Part shown: positions 10,545-21,527 of the stretch, piece by piece | How the letters are laid out: each line of letters begins with the position of its first letter | Numbering within the stretch: the first letter of the stretch is position 1 | DNA from: Planococcus citri | Lineage: Eukaryota > Arthropoda > Insecta > Hemiptera > Pseudococcidae | Assembly (NCBI RefSeq): GCF_950023065.1 | Contig: NC_088680.1 | Coordinates: 13,008,559-13,072,558, forward strand | DNA length: 64,000 bases | Direction: 5' to 3' | Made by a program: the position numbers and the translations under genes | Notes under the pieces: model-generated | What the model was told of the DNA's origin: nothing | The model's database searches: none | What the model saw: the letters and a program-made list of their open reading frames with translations, nothing else

Positions 10545-13518
10545 ATGAATAATAATAAGGAAAATTCTAAAAACAAACACCCTAAATATGAGATTCGATT
10601 TGATGGCATTGACCAGATAATCGATGGATATGAAACCCCACCTCAAAATAATACAGGTAGAGATACACCCTATCCTTTCGAGATGATGGAAGAGGAAGAA
10701 AATAGATTTCTTGATGGTTTAATCACCTATACTTCTCCGGTGAAAGTAGTAACAGATCAGGAATTCAAAAAACCCTTCCCAGTACTCCAAAGCATTGAAA
10801 ACACCAACCCGATGCAAACGCTTCCATTAGACTTAAGTTCAGATAGTACTTTTGATTCCGAGGACGAACTAATAAACGATAAAATAATTGAAGCAGCGGT
10901 TAATCAGCTATACAATGAAACTATACGTCAGTTAGAACTACAAGCCACTGACACAGCTGTCAATCTGATGACAACTGAAGTTTTACCTGATGTAGAGGAT
11001 GAGCCAGCGGGAAACGAGAAACACTAGGTCGCCAAGGGGCAGCCCCTAGTGACAAATTAGCCCCACCGGAATCAATATTCGATAAGTACACTTGGATAGG
11101 GGATGGTATCGCTCACTTTTTAATGAGAGGAGAGACAACAATAGAAAAGAATTTACCCGAATATCTACGAGACCAAATATCTTTAGAGAATATATACAAA
11201 AAATTAATACCCTTAGCAATAACTCCTAAAGCCAAAGTCATTTTATCAGCCTGTACTCTTGAGATTAATTATTCAAGAAAACCATACCCAGTGATTGAAA
11301 AACAATTGAGGAACATTTTGGATTTGTTATTTGACAAAGGTACCGGTCAAATAATTCTTCTATTCCCAATTATCAAACCAAGAGCGGAGGGTGATAAAGA
11401 TGTAAAATACCAGAGATATATAGACTTTAAAAATATGTTTACACGCATAGCAGAAGACCCACGTATAACATTTTGGAGGGGTCCAGCATTGCGATTTTTG
11501 GAAATAGAAACGTATAATAGAAAAGGTAAAACCTATGTAAGACCAGTAAAAGGAGTAAGAGAAGAATTAATTCCAGACGTAAAAATGTTTCATTATACAC
11601 CCATTTTAAAAAGATACTTTCCGAATGTCTTAGAACATCGTGAAAGTAAGACTGGGATGATTGAAGGACTTGAACACTTTGAAAAATTACAAACGCAGGC
11701 TTGTAATATTCAACCTCGTGAGATAGCCGGAAAATTGAAACAGTTATACGATCCGAAGACAGCTCCATTCATTGATCCGGGATATCCTGAGCCTGAGGTA
11801 GAGATATTCAAAATCTCGTCAGCACAGGAAATTCGTAACCCAAAAGATCAGATCGGGAGTTGGTGAGTTGATTCCCAAAATGAAAAAACTGACCGAATTG
11901 ATTCCCACCTTTTCTTTTGACATGTCCGAATTGATTCCCACCTTTTCTTTTCACATGTCCGAATTGATTCCCACCTTTTCTTTTCACATGTACGAATTGA
12001 TTCCCACATTTTATTTTCGAGTGTACGAATTGATTTCAGCCTATTAGCGTTACCCAGGAGACACCATAAGGACACAAGGAGGTTGGCTGGGTTGTCTCCC
12101 AAAAAGTATGTTGCTATAAAGCTTTTAGAAAAAAAAAAGGATCATGAGAAGGATGGTTACAAATCTATGTAATGAAATTAACTAAATGCTTGTGGGCAGA
12201 AACTTGAAACATAACTGAGAAACGAACTCCAATGACGTGATCTCCTTCTTGCTGTATTGATTCATGGTTTCTTCAATGAAATTAAGAAAGGGCAGTGAAT
12301 GAGAAAACTAAATAAAAGCATTGCTGCGCCATTCAGGGATAAGAGTTATCTGTAGTTTGAAATTGATTCATACATTGTCGATAGGTACATATTTGTTCAT
12401 GTAATAAAGTGCAATTGCACAGCAGATAAATAGGTAAATACCTATATGGCTACTTCAGCACAAACCCTGACCTGAAATGTAATCAATTCATTCATGCGCA
12501 ATAAAAAAGTACATGGGAATTAATTCGTACACTCGAAAATAAAATGTGGGAATCAATTTGTACCTACATGTGAAAAAAAAGGTGGGAATCAACTCGTACA
12601 TGTGAAAAGAAAAGGTGGGAATCAATTCGTACATGTCAAAAGAAAAGATGGGAATCAATTCGGACACCTTCATTTCAAAAAAAATCAAACGGGAATCAAC
12701 TCACCTACAGCCATCAGATCAAACCTGAAAAGAAAGTAACATTTCCAATCAGGGAAGAATCTGAAATAACACCTGATCAGGAAATCAAATTTGGAGATAC
12801 ATTAAAGGAAAAAGCTAAGGATATCATAAACTTTAAATTCAGGAAAAATAAAAAACAAAATTTACAAGAAAAACTACCATCAACCTCTGATCCCATCTCA
12901 GCATCATCAGAAGTGTCTCCACTCCTCGATGATGAAGTCGTAGATCCAACTTGTACTATAAATGTTCACATAGGAGCAAAAGAAGTTGCATTACAACTGG
13001 ATTCAGGGGCATTACCAAACGCAATATCTCGTAATTTACTAAAAACTCTCCAAAAAGAAGAACCTAAGTGGGTCAAACACGTAAAATTAAAACATAGGAC
13101 TGAATTAAAAATGGCGGATGAAAAATCGATATGTACTACAACAGAGGCAGTAGAAATTAATATGTTTTTAGGAACCGAAATTATTTGTATCCTATTCTAT
13201 GTCATTGAAGCGACTGGAAATTTATTCTTGCTAGGAAGAATCTCCATGGATTATTTAAAAATGAGTTTAGATTTCCCTCGCCGCATAGTGCGATGCAAAA
13301 CAAAATTTGGCAATAGATTTTCTATACCATTCATTTCTGGAAACACAAAAGTCATATCAGTAAACTACATAACCGAAATCCTTCCAATATTTGCTCTAGA
13401 GATGATGAATATAAACTTTAAAGAAAACACACTCAGACAAAATTATATAATCGACAAAAACTACAAAAATATCAATCAAAAACAGCTAACACAATATGTT
13501 CTGACTAATCAAATCTAA
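10545..13518 (+). pseudogene. ORF1 of element 1: SGNH-like plus retropepsin-like, broken
   Basis: Homologous along its length to intact ORF1 of element 2. The first frame (10545-11027, acidic and low complexity) ends at TAG, while the continuation is in another frame that is open from before 11030. So there is one frameshift near 11020. The second part holds IGDGIAHFLMRG, LPEYLRDQISLENIY and the strand-like IILLFPI, as in element 2. At 11862 a foldback element interrupts the frame. Coding resumes after 12705 and includes LDSGALPNAISRNLL and LLGRISMDYLKM, a retropepsin-like protease domain with DSGA. The frame stops at 13518 without the C-terminal 130-odd residues seen in element 2. The frameshift could be programmed, but no good slippery heptamer was seen, so decay is more likely. 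Confidence 0.75.
11862..12705. mobile_element. 844-bp foldback MITE inside ORF1 of element 1
   Basis: Ends are GGTGAGTTGATTCCC and its exact inverse GGGAATCAACTCACC. The arms are built from repeats of AATTGATTCCCACCTTTTCT-like text (about 11895-12030 and inverted at 12510-12670), around a roughly 450-bp unrelated core. A single T flanks both sides (11861 and 12706). Removing the element with one T leaves the host reading frame open, which supports insertion into a formerly intact gene. No longer target duplication is visible. Confidence 0.8.
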
Positions 13519-15954
13519 AACAAAACCTTTTTCTCTATTTGTCTTCTGGGGCAAGAATTTTAACATCCCACCATAAGCACCGCACATGTCTGAAAATGAA
13601 AAAAAAAATAAAAAAAAAAAAAAAAAAAAAAAAAAAATAATAATAAAATTAAAATGAGTCGAACACTATAAAATACTGAAATAAAAACCTAAATTACTTA
13701 ATAACAAAAACCAAAATTTCCGGATATAGTATCAAAATTAAGCCAATAAAAATTTCTTTGGAAAGAATAACAAAAACTAATCCTCCCTAAACAAAAAATT
13801 ATTACGTACACTAATTATATGTCCCAACAATAACAAAAATCTAGGAGGATTATACCTCATATCATGCACCTAAACTACTTATACAGAAAATACGAAAAAA
13901 ACCTTTTGGACATGAAACCAAAACTATTTTAACAGCAAAAACTAAAACACTTTTGGCTATTTAAATGAAAAATCGATCTCCTTTGAACAAATGACATTAA
14001 ATGCACCAAACGAAGAATTCTGTACCATATAAGTTGCATTATCAAAACATCAACCTTTGAATCAAAAACCTTCCCTGAATAAACAAAATTTTTTCCTTTC
14101 AAAATTGTCCCTATCATATGCCCCACTATATGATAAAAACTCAGGGAAGACCAATTATAAATAATACTCCTCAAATAAATAAAACTTTCTCTTTTATGGC
14201 TATCAATATAACAAAAATTGAAAAAATTCTCTAGGCAATCAAAATCTAAAAAACTCAATCATATGCCTCGATATATGACAAAATGTCTAGAGAATAAAGA
14301 ACAAATGCCAAAAATCCAAAAAACCCAGTATAAAACTCTATAGGTAATCAAAATTTAAAAACGATGTCATATACCCCAAATCATGACAAAATGTCTAGAG
14401 AAGAAGAATATGAACATTCAAAATTAATACACACTCTTCAATAAATCAAAACTTTGGTAAAAATCTCTCAATAGAAAATAAAAATTCAAAATTTTCGAAT
14501 TCATAAATTCTCTAGGTAAACAATATATTTTAACTCAATCATATGCCTCATATATATATGATAAAACGACTAGAAAATCAATAACCAAAATATCCCAAAA
14601 ACCAAAATTAACTCAGAGTAAAAATACTAAATTATACTTTATTCGATAAAATTCTGGAGTTAAACAAACTGCTCTTTTAAAAGGACACGAAGTCACATCA
14701 AAAATATATATACTTTACAACCTAAAAAATCTTCCTTGACCCAAACCTTTGAAACAAAAACATAAAATAACTAGAAACTATTTAACTAAATGTATACAAC
14801 GAATCCCTACAATACAAAAAATCGATTATATAACACGTGCTATACGACAGGCATAGTCACGTGGATTGTCTAGTATGTAGCTTTAAAGAATAACCAAAAC
14901 TCTACGAAAACAATGTAAAATTACATATCCAATGAAAACCATACACGAAAACTGAAAGTAAATTGGAAAAATGTAAAGTCTTATGTTCAAAAATCATAAA
15001 AATCTAATCGACCATCGAAACTTCATAAGTAGATCCAAAAAGAAAAAGATTTTCAAAAGTATTCAAAATTTAATAAAATCGAATTAAAATCAAACTATTT
15101 TTGAAAAAATTATTAAAAACAAACTTGTTTCAAATATGAGAATTCAAATAAAAATACATTTTTTTGGTATTATTCAAAATTCAAGTTCCTTGAGCCAATA
15201 TAAATTACCCCCATCATATGCCCCACATTATGATAAAAATGCTCAGGGAACAATTTCATATTCACTTCCGTTAAAAAACAATCACAAAATTTTGAAAAAT
15301 TCCTTTTCGAGAATAACTATTTCTGAAATAAACCTTTTTGAAAAATATGAACAACTAAAATTAAAAGAAAACTAATTCAAAAATCTAAAATTCACCCCTT
15401 TCATTTATTCGACCTATAATCTATTTGTAATATCAAAACAAAAATAATATCAAAATCAATATTTAGTAATCGGATATCCGAATTACAAAAATTAAGAAGA
15501 TTACGTCATTAATAGACCTCCATGCTCAAAACATTCGCTGAGGTTGCATTCCTGGAACCCAAAATCCAAAAGATAAGAGATCGACAACGTTGTTAATAGA
15601 AAGATATTACGCAATCAAAGAAAAACATAAGAATAGACTTTACATTCGACAAGATACTGTAAAGTTAACGTGTAACCGGTATAATATTTGGATGTGGAAG
15701 CGATTGTAAGTACGTAAAACTGCAATCCTTCAAGTTATTTTTCATGTAAAAGACATTTTTGGTAAAAGCAATAGTATTTACGAACAAAATGTGTGAAAAC
15801 AACGTGAGTAACAATAGATATCAACCTGAACGTAAGTGTCAAAATTCCTTTTGTAAACCCATACGGAGACAACTGCATATCAGGACATGCACTCCTCTAA
15901 TATACCAAATTTGAAAATTCTAGAACTAAACAAAATTTTTTAACCCCAATAGCG
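13519..15954 (+). other. AT-rich non-coding part of element 1 with repeated small hairpins
   Basis: No gene is seen. An A-run occupies about 13600-13640. From 14110 to 15245 at least five copies of an ATCATATGCCCC...ATATGATAAAA hairpin occur (about 14116, 14259, 14369, 14537 and 15209), most followed by CTAGAGAA or CTCAGGGA. Another hairpin, CACGTGCTAT...ATAGTCACGTG, lies near 14837. Confidence 0.5.
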
Positions 15955-16164
15955 ATGGAAATAGATCAAGATCAGAACGAGGTATTAGAAATGCAAGGAG
16001 ATGTGGCGTTGTACTTCCCAACGAATAAAGAGAAAAAAGTCAACAACGTATGGAAGCGTCTATTCGTAAAGACAGACATTCGTGGCACTATTGTCGCACA
16101 TAAGTTTCTACCAATCCCAGAGGCGATGGAGCTGGAAAGAAAATTGAAGGAAATTAGCTCGTGA
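15955..16164 (+). CDS. small ORF of element 1, 69 aa, unknown
   Basis: ATG to TGA on the sense strand, between ORF1 and ORF2. The product is charged (starts MEIDQDQNEVLEMQ) and has no recognised domain. The frame shows no obvious repeats, and the ATG lies in ordinary insect context (GCGATGG). A further short start codon with donor-like GTGAGT and GTAAGT words lies just upstream (15788-15840). That suggests this region may hold small exons of the sense transcript. Whether it is translated cannot be told from the sequence. Confidence 0.35.
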   Translation: MEIDQDQNEVLEMQGDVALYFPTNKEKKVNNVWKRLFVKTDIRGTIVAHKFLPIPEAMELERKLKEISS

Positions 16165-18197
16165 TAAAAGACCATGCCTCCCAATAAACTGTAAATAATA
16201 AATATTTGATACCCTTAATCATAGACAATAGTATTAATGATCGAAAAACACACAACCAAGGTATAAAGTAATTACTTGTACTTGGGTTGTCATTCAATTT
16301 CGAATAAATCTGTAACATCACAATTCCACCCTAGCAATAGCAATAATCAAAACTCAATAGAACAAGATTTTAAAATTCCTCAGGTAAAACCTTTGAAAAC
16401 CATTCCAATAGAGTAAGAGTTGAAACAAAAACACTCTATGCTATCAATACATATCTCGATCAAATCTGTAATCCTAAAAATGATATGATACATCGGTAAA
16501 TATCATTTCCCATAATAAAAAAATCGTTCAAAGGCTGTCATTACTTATATAAGATTCTATTATTCATCGTGTGCATTTATCTATAGTTATAAGCGTTCAT
16601 TATGCCATAAGTTTAGCAATAAGACAATTGTGATTCATTTGTTCTCTTTGATGCCAATACAGTATTTTAATCGTTGTATTGAGCAGATTCCTTTTAACAT
16701 TATTAAATCCGTATACAGATCATCTAACCGACTCGGAGATTTTCCATTCACAAAACAAAAGATCAGCAAAAGAAATCAACGCAAAATAAAACCGAAATTA
16801 TTATTCAACAACCTTTTCCTCAACATCGCAATCATACAAAATAAATTAACATGAGCATTACACATTACACAACTACCATGTAATATGAGAAGCTACACAT
16901 AATCAAAAGCTAAAACCATCGAATCAAAACAACATACATACTGTTTTCGATCTTACAATAATACAGAATATTGGAAACGGAGAATTTTTGAAATAGTTGA
17001 CACCATCCAAAATAAAAAGAAACTGAATCTGTAACACAAAGAGAAGAAATGAAATTACAAAGTATACAGGAATACGAAAATAGAAAAAGATCGATACAAA
17101 AATTTACTTCCCGTTCTAACATGAGATCACTATCGAACAGATTCCATCTGAAAATGATAAACACATATGTTATAAAACTATAAAACAATCAACAACTTTG
17201 AAATTTACTGATAAAATGAGATATGCATATTATGTAAAAAACCATGCAATAAAATACACTTGAACAAAATTAGTTACTCACCCAACATCTTTGATAAAAA
17301 TTCAATCATCTTGCTTTCGATATCCTAAATTCAACAAAAAACAAATTATTAGGAAAAAACAAAAAAGACGTCCTGGGGCAACTAAGGACAAGAAATATAA
17401 AGTATGAGTAAAAAGAAACTTACCCTAAAACAAATAGAAACAGAAAATATCGATGTCTTTTAGGATATTCATTGGCAATGATGGCGAAAAGCACTTATAT
17501 CTTGATACTCGGACAGACGAAATAGAATTGATGAACTCGTTTGTCTGAAACAAAAAGAAGATAGCACAAGGAATTAATAACACATATCAAAATTATAATC
17601 AATACAAAAATTATGAAAATATGTAATTGAAATCTAAAAAAAAAAAAATAATAAAAAGAAATAAATTATCTTTTAGAAATTAGAAAAGTCGAAAAAATAC
17701 CAAAGTACAGAAAGTGATAGCAATTCAGCATTACCAACCCAACCGGTTGCAGGATAAAATTCTCCATTGGTAACATTTGTAACGAGGAATTTTCCGATTA
17801 CATTTGATATCAATGTAAACAAAATATATTTTTTTTTACCGTTTTAGGCAGTCAAAATGGCTTCTATGCTTTTGAAATTCAAATATGTGTGTTATTAAAG
17901 TCTATTTTTGAAAAATCTACAATATTGCGATTATATACTGTAAAAATATTACTTATATGTCCTGGTAAGTCATCACTACCAGAATTATACAAGTAAGACA
18001 AACTTTTTCGATCCTTTCTATTAATGTGCTTATTTTCGTAGATTTCGGAACAATCAGACAAACGACTTCAATTCTATACAGACTACAGATTGATTAACCA
18101 AGAAAAGTAAAACCCTTTTCTATTTGTAAATTCCAAGACGCTAGGTCTGTGAATTAATAAACACACTAACTAATTCGAACCTTCGTGCAATTTGTTT
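16165..18197 (+). other. non-coding interval before ORF2 of element 1
   Basis: No convincing sense gene is seen. On the opposite strand, 17306-17330 carries a block (ATCTTGCTTTCGAT on plus) that is shared with element 2 at about 43398-43420, preceded on minus by an acceptor-like TTTAG in both. Confidence 0.4.
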
Positions 18198-18219
18198 TCC
18201 TTCTGTTTCAAACATACAG
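18198..18219 (+). promoter_or_regulatory. splice acceptor just upstream of ORF2 in element 1
   Basis: A pyrimidine-rich run TTCCTTCTGTTTC precedes ACATACAG, with AG at 18218-18219. The first ATG, at 18227, opens ORF2. Element 2 has the same arrangement (AG at 43857-43858, ATG at 43869). With the donor at 10457 this would give a spliced subgenomic mRNA. Confidence 0.6.
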
Positions 18220-18226
18220 GCTCATC

Positions 18227-20731
18227 ATGAACCCTATCAGGTGTGAAAAATGCGGATCAATGATCATGCACAACTCGCAAGATCAGGAAGCATACGTGAC
18301 TAGTTGTGGGCATTTTATGCACTACAGCTGCTTGTACATGTTGTTCTACTATTCGACCCAGCGAGATCAACACAATCAAAACATAGAAGTATGTCCGCAC
18401 CCGAAATGCCAAACAAAGATCACGATGAGAGATATTTTCCGATTCACGCAAAAACCTTCGGTAGACCCTCGATTACAACTTGAATCAAGAAGACAACAGG
18501 AGACGATTGCATCCCTTTCCCGAGAAAATACGGATATACGGCGAAGATTGGTAGAACAGCAACAACAATATATACAACTACAACTCGAGTACAATGCTGT
18601 TCGTGACAGTGTGATTGCCTTGTCACAAACTACCAAATCTGCACCGGTACCACCGCCAGGTTTTCCATCATTACCTACGGCGCCAGCGATTGGAACGTTA
18701 TCAACTCAATGGCCAAATAATGGAGATTCATCGCCACCAACTGGTCTAACTGTTCCAGCGCCTGGTACGAATGTGTTAAATATCAACGTACGACCACAGT
18801 TGCAATACGACCGCAACAAATATAACACATCTAAATTCGATAACGTATCCGTAAACAGGGATAGATACTCCAACTCTAGGACTACATACGCAAGATGTCC
18901 ACACGAAACTTTTGATCGTCGTTACTCTCACGAACAAAAAGATCGTCGATGCGAAGACCAAATACCGCACCGACCATCAAACACGGACGAATACTTCTAT
19001 GAGAATAACATGTACAAGAGAAGGTCACCGCCAGAAGACCAGAAGGAAACTCCACAACAAAAATCATCACGACAGCGAGTAAGTGAAAGTTCGGAAGAAA
19101 AAGAAAGGCACTGGGAAGATGAGTGCGACAGTTACTACCCACGAAACCGCAGTGTAGGGGCAAGAGGTGCACCACCGAAATATTTTAACCGAGGACTGCT
19201 TCCAGCCGAAAATAATCGAAATTTCGGTAATGACGGGCCAAGAACACCGTCATCAAAGAAAGACAGTAAAGAAAAAATTCCACCACAGAAGCAGAAGAAA
19301 GGTACAGCTGCACAAAAAGGAAATTACGACCGTCGCTATCGTCTACGATATGGAACCGATCCCAAAGAAGATCTGGCACCTTTCTATCCACTTAACAGCT
19401 ACCCATATAACTTTACGGCAGTAGGAATTCAGCTTATGCCTAATATCTATCGAGCGGCATTCTGTGCTTATAATATACTACTCATCGGAGACGGGCACGT
19501 AGCCGCAATGGCGTACCAACTAGTCGCAGGCAGGCCATATCGCAGAATTCTACACAATCGACTATACAGCCGGGAATTACGATTAGACTCATTAATTAGC
19601 TACTTGCTGAGCTTCGAAACATTTCCGAGCCGCATTATGATGTCAATCGGTAACTACGATACGCAAATGGGTGTTGCCTATTCCGACTTTTATAACAACA
19701 TACAAAGATTAGCATTGATACTAAACAGCCTAGGAGTACGAGAACTCTACATCGTACCCCTCATCAACCATCCTCAAGTCCGAAGATCTACTTTCGAAGA
19801 CGTCCAACGCGCTTTATACGACAGCTGGACGGGTATGTTTGAAGGCACGGTCACCAGATTAGACGAAATTTTTGCCGACTTGCAGCAAAACGAAGCTGCC
19901 ATTGATCGTCTGGGACCATACTATCCACCATCAATGTATGAGGAAATATTAGGCCGAATCGAAGAACGTTTTATTCCCGAAATTTTAAGAAGACCACGCA
20001 ACGACAACGACGAAGACGACGATGAAGAAGAATACGAAAACAACCGTCTTGTTATTGCTGAAAATGTACAGAATATAAATATAGTTGCACGACACGAAGC
20101 TGTACAACCCGTCTGCGATCAACAACCCGCAGCTCCGGCAATAAATCGTCCTGAAGAACTGATAATCGATCAAGAGATGCCTGACGCACATCCGGAAAAC
20201 ATACCGTCGACTAGTTCACAGACCATCAACGTGAACTACCAACCGATTGTGAAATTAAACCGACTACCGACAAATTCGAATGGGGCATGTTCAACAACGA
20301 TGTACCGAGAAGAAAAAGAAGAAGAAATCGACTCGCCTCCTCCGCACCAATCCCAAGATGAGTTCGATACTCTAGCTCTTGGTGAATTTTCAACACAATC
20401 CATCGGCCCTGTTCAACTAACAATCAAACATTCGCCAACTTTAACAAAAGCTGCCAAGAAATCTCACACACAAGAACGACGAAAATCTCAGTGCGAAAAA
20501 GACAAAGAAGATAAAGAAATCGAAGACCTCCGTCTTCGCACTGAGAAGCTAACGCAGAATGAAACCGAGCATCAGGTAACACCACCTACTACCCGAACAA
20601 GGACAGTTGCTCAACAGATCATCGACTCATCCAGAGCTAATTCACCGTCAGGTACGGTGAATATGTCCGAAGGCGATAAATCGCAATCCTCTAATAAAAC
20701 GAACGAGGAGCTCGAAAAAGATAAAAAGTAA
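18227..20731 (+). CDS. ORF2 of element 1: RING-H2 plus coiled coil plus SGNH-like protein, 834 aa
   Basis: Start chosen at the first ATG after the acceptor; the frame is also open upstream. Residues 6-61 supply eight zinc ligands: C6, C9, C27, H29, H32, C35, C56 and C61, in RING-H2 order (the last pair is C-x4-C). A glutamine-rich coiled coil follows (about 80-130), then a proline-rich and a highly charged linker. Residues about 400-560 look like an SGNH/GDSL hydrolase: IGDGH at 420-424 in the place of the GDS block, SIGNYD at 473-478 resembling the G-x-N-D block, and INHP with H515. Gly replaces the nucleophilic Ser, so catalysis is doubtful. The C-terminal 200 residues are acidic, then Lys/Glu-rich. 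A RING finger suggests ubiquitin E3 activity or simple zinc-dependent assembly. Function is inference, and the frame is long and intact inside a recent element. Confidence 0.75.
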   Translation: MNPIRCEKCGSMIMHNSQDQEAYVTSCGHFMHYSCLYMLFYYSTQRDQHNQNIEVCPHPKCQTKITMRDIFRFTQKPSVDPRLQLESRRQQETIASLSRENTDIRRRLVEQQQQYIQLQLEYNAVRDSVIALSQTTKSAPVPPPGFPSLPTAPAIGTLSTQWPNNGDSSPPTGLTVPAPGTNVLNINVRPQLQYDRNKYNTSKFDNVSVNRDRYSNSRTTYARCPHETFDRRYSHEQKDRRCEDQIPHRPSNTDEYFYENNMYKRRSPPEDQKETPQQKSSRQRVSESSEEKERHWEDECDSYYPRNRSVGARGAPPKYFNRGLLPAENNRNFGNDGPRTPSSKKDSKEKIPPQKQKKGTAAQKGNYDRRYRLRYGTDPKEDLAPFYPLNSYPYNFTAVGIQLMPNIYRAAFCAYNILLIGDGHVAAMAYQLVAGRPYRRILHNRLYSRELRLDSLISYLLSFETFPSRIMMSIGNYDTQMGVAYSDFYNNIQRLALILNSLGVRELYIVPLINHPQVRRSTFEDVQRALYDSWTGMFEGTVTRLDEIFADLQQNEAAIDRLGPYYPPSMYEEILGRIEERFIPEILRRPRNDNDEDDDEEEYENNRLVIAENVQNINIVARHEAVQPVCDQQPAAPAINRPEELIIDQEMPDAHPENIPSTSSQTINVNYQPIVKLNRLPTNSNGACSTTMYREEKEEEIDSPPPHQSQDEFDTLALGEFSTQSIGPVQLTIKHSPTLTKAAKKSHTQERRKSQCEKDKEDKEIEDLRLRTEKLTQNETEHQVTPPTTRTRTVAQQIIDSSRANSPSGTVNMSEGDKSQSSNKTNEELEKDKK

Positions 20732-21428
20732 AAAACCGTATTAGAAATAGAATTTCTTGTGTATTGTGAGTTGTAAATAATCTAAAAATTGATTCAGTCT
20801 TATTTTTCAATCCTACTTTAACAAAGAATTTATATGTTGTTGTACAACTAGGTGTTAAATGTTCAAAAATAGAATTTTCTTTATTATTATCAATAAGAAT
20901 TGCTGTTATTTTTTCTAACCATATTGAAGCTAGAACTATGGTAGCTAAAAGAATAACAAATGTATGATTTAACACCAATTAGAATTAATTAATTTTCGAT
21001 ATTTTTGATAATTTTCTATTATATATTTACTTATTATTACTTTTCGAATTATATACTAATTTAGATTAGCTATCATTATAACCAATCGTTGTGGCAGTAT
21101 GTTGCATATATTTTGTTAAAAATTAAAAAGTTTATTTCACGTTAAACATTTGTCATTGTGCTTAATCGCTTCTTGCAAGCAAAAAGCTTCTGTTTACCTA
21201 AATTTCAGATACTTCTACGTAATGACGATATTAAATGAAGCGAGAAATACGATACGTCTTGTCACTAGATCAAAACCATACGATTCGAACTTACTCCAGA
21301 TTATAAGAAATCAGTACACAAAACGGATTACAACATAGAGTATCAAACCATAAAATTTTATCTAACAATATTTGATATCTGAATTTGTTAACTAATCCTG
21401 ATTGTTTAAACAGAATTTAATAACGTAC
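20732..21428 (+). other. 3' flank of ORF2 in element 1, no gene
   Basis: AT-rich, with no sense gene recognised. A donor-like CCAG|GTACGT on the minus strand lies at its right edge (see the next entry). Confidence 0.35.
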
Positions 21429-21527
21429 CTGGTATTGATTTTGCGTATGAAAAGCCGCCATCTACGTAGTATTCATCTGTGGTGCCGAGAGGTCCTGCCT
21501 CCAGCCACGAAGAAGATGACATCGAAT
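21429..21527 (-). other. candidate antisense exon in element 1
   Basis: On the minus strand a 99-nt segment is bracketed by CTGTTTCAG and GTACGT. It is more GC-rich than its surroundings and one frame is open through it, encoding SSSWLEAGPLGTTDEYYVDG. Another acceptor/donor pair lies to its right (GGTGTTTCAG...CAAAC|GTAAGT, about 22047-21992). The frames do not combine into a long product by eye, so a gene is not claimed. Confidence 0.25.

Noticed and set aside
11020..11035. Programmed frameshift between the first two parts of ORF1 in element 1
   Set aside because: No canonical slippery heptamer, and the homologous ORF in element 2 is one frame, so mutation is more likely.
18257..20423. Minus-strand frames opposite ORF2
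   Set aside because: They are shadows of the 834-aa gene, shorter and without motifs.
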